Notes under the pieces: model-generated
What the model saw: the letters and a program-made list of their open reading frames with translations, nothing else
Database searches by the model: none
What the model was told of the DNA's origin: nothing
Program-made: the position numbers and the translations under genes
Shown: piece by piece, positions 5,290-5,898 of the stretch
Layout: each line of letters opens with the position of its first letter
Position numbering within the stretch: position 1 is the stretch's first letter
Assembly (NCBI GenBank): GCA_913055925.1
Contig: CAJXLH010000182.1
Location: 1 to 5,898 of the forward strand
Direction: 5' to 3'
Source: an uncultured Maritalea sp.
GTDB taxonomy: Bacteria; Pseudomonadota; Alphaproteobacteria; Rhizobiales; Devosiaceae
Length of the DNA stretch: 5,898 nucleotides

Positions 5290-5898
5290 ATGACAGGTGT
5301 ACAACGATTACTTGAAGCAGGGTTACTGATCAGCGGAGCGCTGGCGATTTTTATTTTCTTGTCGCTGGTAAGCTTTAATCCGGCCGACCCCAGTTGGTCG
5401 CAAACAGGCTTTGAGGGCGCCATCCATAACGCCGGTGGTGCCGTTGGCGCGTGGACGGCGGACGTGTTGCTGTTTACCTTCGGCTTTGTTGCTTACCTTA
5501 TTCCGTTTGCCTTTGCCGGGCTGGGCTATCTGCTGTTCCGTCAGACCCACCGTCTGCTGGAACTGGATTACCTCGCGGTGAGCCTGCGGCTGGTGGGGGC
5601 GTTACTCACACTGATTGGCGCGTCGGCGCTATCATCGATTAATTTTGACGACATTTATTACTTCTCAGCCGGTGGCATCTTCGGCGACGTCATCGCATCA
5701 TCGTTGTTGCCGTATCTGAACTTTGTCGGCTCAACCTTGTTGTTGCTGACCTTTCTGGCAACCGGGCTGACTCTGGTTACCGGCATCAGTTGGTTACAGG
5801 TGGCGGATAAGCTGGGTGAGTGGAGCATCAACGGTGTATTGTGGCTGGTTGAAAAAATCCGTACCACCTGGACTCAGCGCGGCGACAGCGAGCCGCAA
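5290..5898 (+). CDS. ftsK: DNA translocase FtsK, N-terminal membrane domain (3' end outside window)
   Basis: The first 203 codons of FtsK, the divisome-anchored motor that pumps DNA toward dif and supports XerCD recombination. The visible part is the FtsK_4TM domain. Hydrophobic segments lie at about 7-29, 59-83, 95-117 and 143-166. The periplasmic hallmark SFNPADPSWSQTGF (28-41) and IHNAGGAVGAW (45-55) align with E. coli SFNPSDPSWSQT and IHNLGG..GAW. A polar cytoplasmic tail begins near 169; the linker, ATPase and gamma domains are beyond the window. ATG at 5290 is the only usable start: the frame closes upstream at a TAG (5248-5250), and no ATG, GTG or TTG intervenes. This leaves a cytoplasmic N-tail shorter than E. 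coli's by about 17 residues. The ribosome binding site is weak (AGGA at 5271-5274 is too distant). It follows lrp by 75 bp. Confidence 0.95.
   Translation, partial: MTGVQRLLEAGLLISGALAIFIFLSLVSFNPADPSWSQTGFEGAIHNAGGAVGAWTADVLLFTFGFVAYLIPFAFAGLGYLLFRQTHRLLELDYLAVSLRLVGALLTLIGASALSSINFDDIYYFSAGGIFGDVIASSLLPYLNFVGSTLLLLTFLATGLTLVTGISWLQVADKLGEWSINGVLWLVEKIRTTWTQRGDSEPQ

Noticed and set aside
1..5898. CRISPR array, tRNA or rRNA gene, insertion sequence or integrase
   Set aside because: I saw no spaced direct repeats, no tRNA-like fold or conserved rRNA block, and no transposase or integrase frame on either strand.

Overview
The window looks like chromosomal DNA of a marine-type gammaproteobacterium. 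The main reason is the right end, where an lrp orthologue very close to the E. coli protein is followed directly by ftsK, with alanine dehydrogenase (ald) divergent from lrp. That ald/lrp/ftsK arrangement is familiar from Vibrio- and Shewanella-like genomes. Species cannot be named from the sequence alone.

Layout. 1-602 (minus): an AhpD/carboxymuconolactone-decarboxylase-like, peroxidase-related protein whose 3' end runs off the left edge. 760-1413 (plus): a GntR-family (FadR/FCD type) regulator, divergent from it. 1521-2216 (plus): a flavin nitroreductase-superfamily protein that reads as an iodotyrosine deiodinase (IYD) homologue, keeping the Glu/Tyr/Lys substrate-lid triad. 2230-2260: a strong bidirectional terminator. 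2268-3143 (minus): a CrgA-like LysR regulator. 3144-3464: a non-coding, AT-rich gap holding the lysR promoter and the ald terminator. 3465-4580 (minus): ald. 4723-5214 (plus): lrp. 5290-end (plus): the membrane domain of ftsK, cut by the window edge.

How it fits together. The most interesting part is the left third. A palindrome TTGTC-T-GACAA occurs exactly in the CMD/gntR divergent promoter (660-670) and again over the promoter of the IYD-like gene (1484-1494). Each copy is followed, at the same 13-bp centre-to-centre spacing, by a degenerate second copy. This matches the GTM-N0-1-KAC operator type of FadR-like GntR proteins and suggests one small regulon: the regulator controls itself, the peroxidase-like gene and the dehalogenase-like gene. 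A halotyrosine or related aromatic inducer is an inference, not something the sequence proves.

The right part is core physiology. Ald interconverts L-alanine and pyruvate, the divergent Lrp is its likely regulator, and FtsK couples chromosome segregation to division. Genes left of about 4600 have strong purine-rich ribosome binding sites and mixed codon use. lrp and ftsK have weak ribosome binding sites and a more GC-rich, CTG-favouring style, so the ald/lrp gap is also a compositional step.
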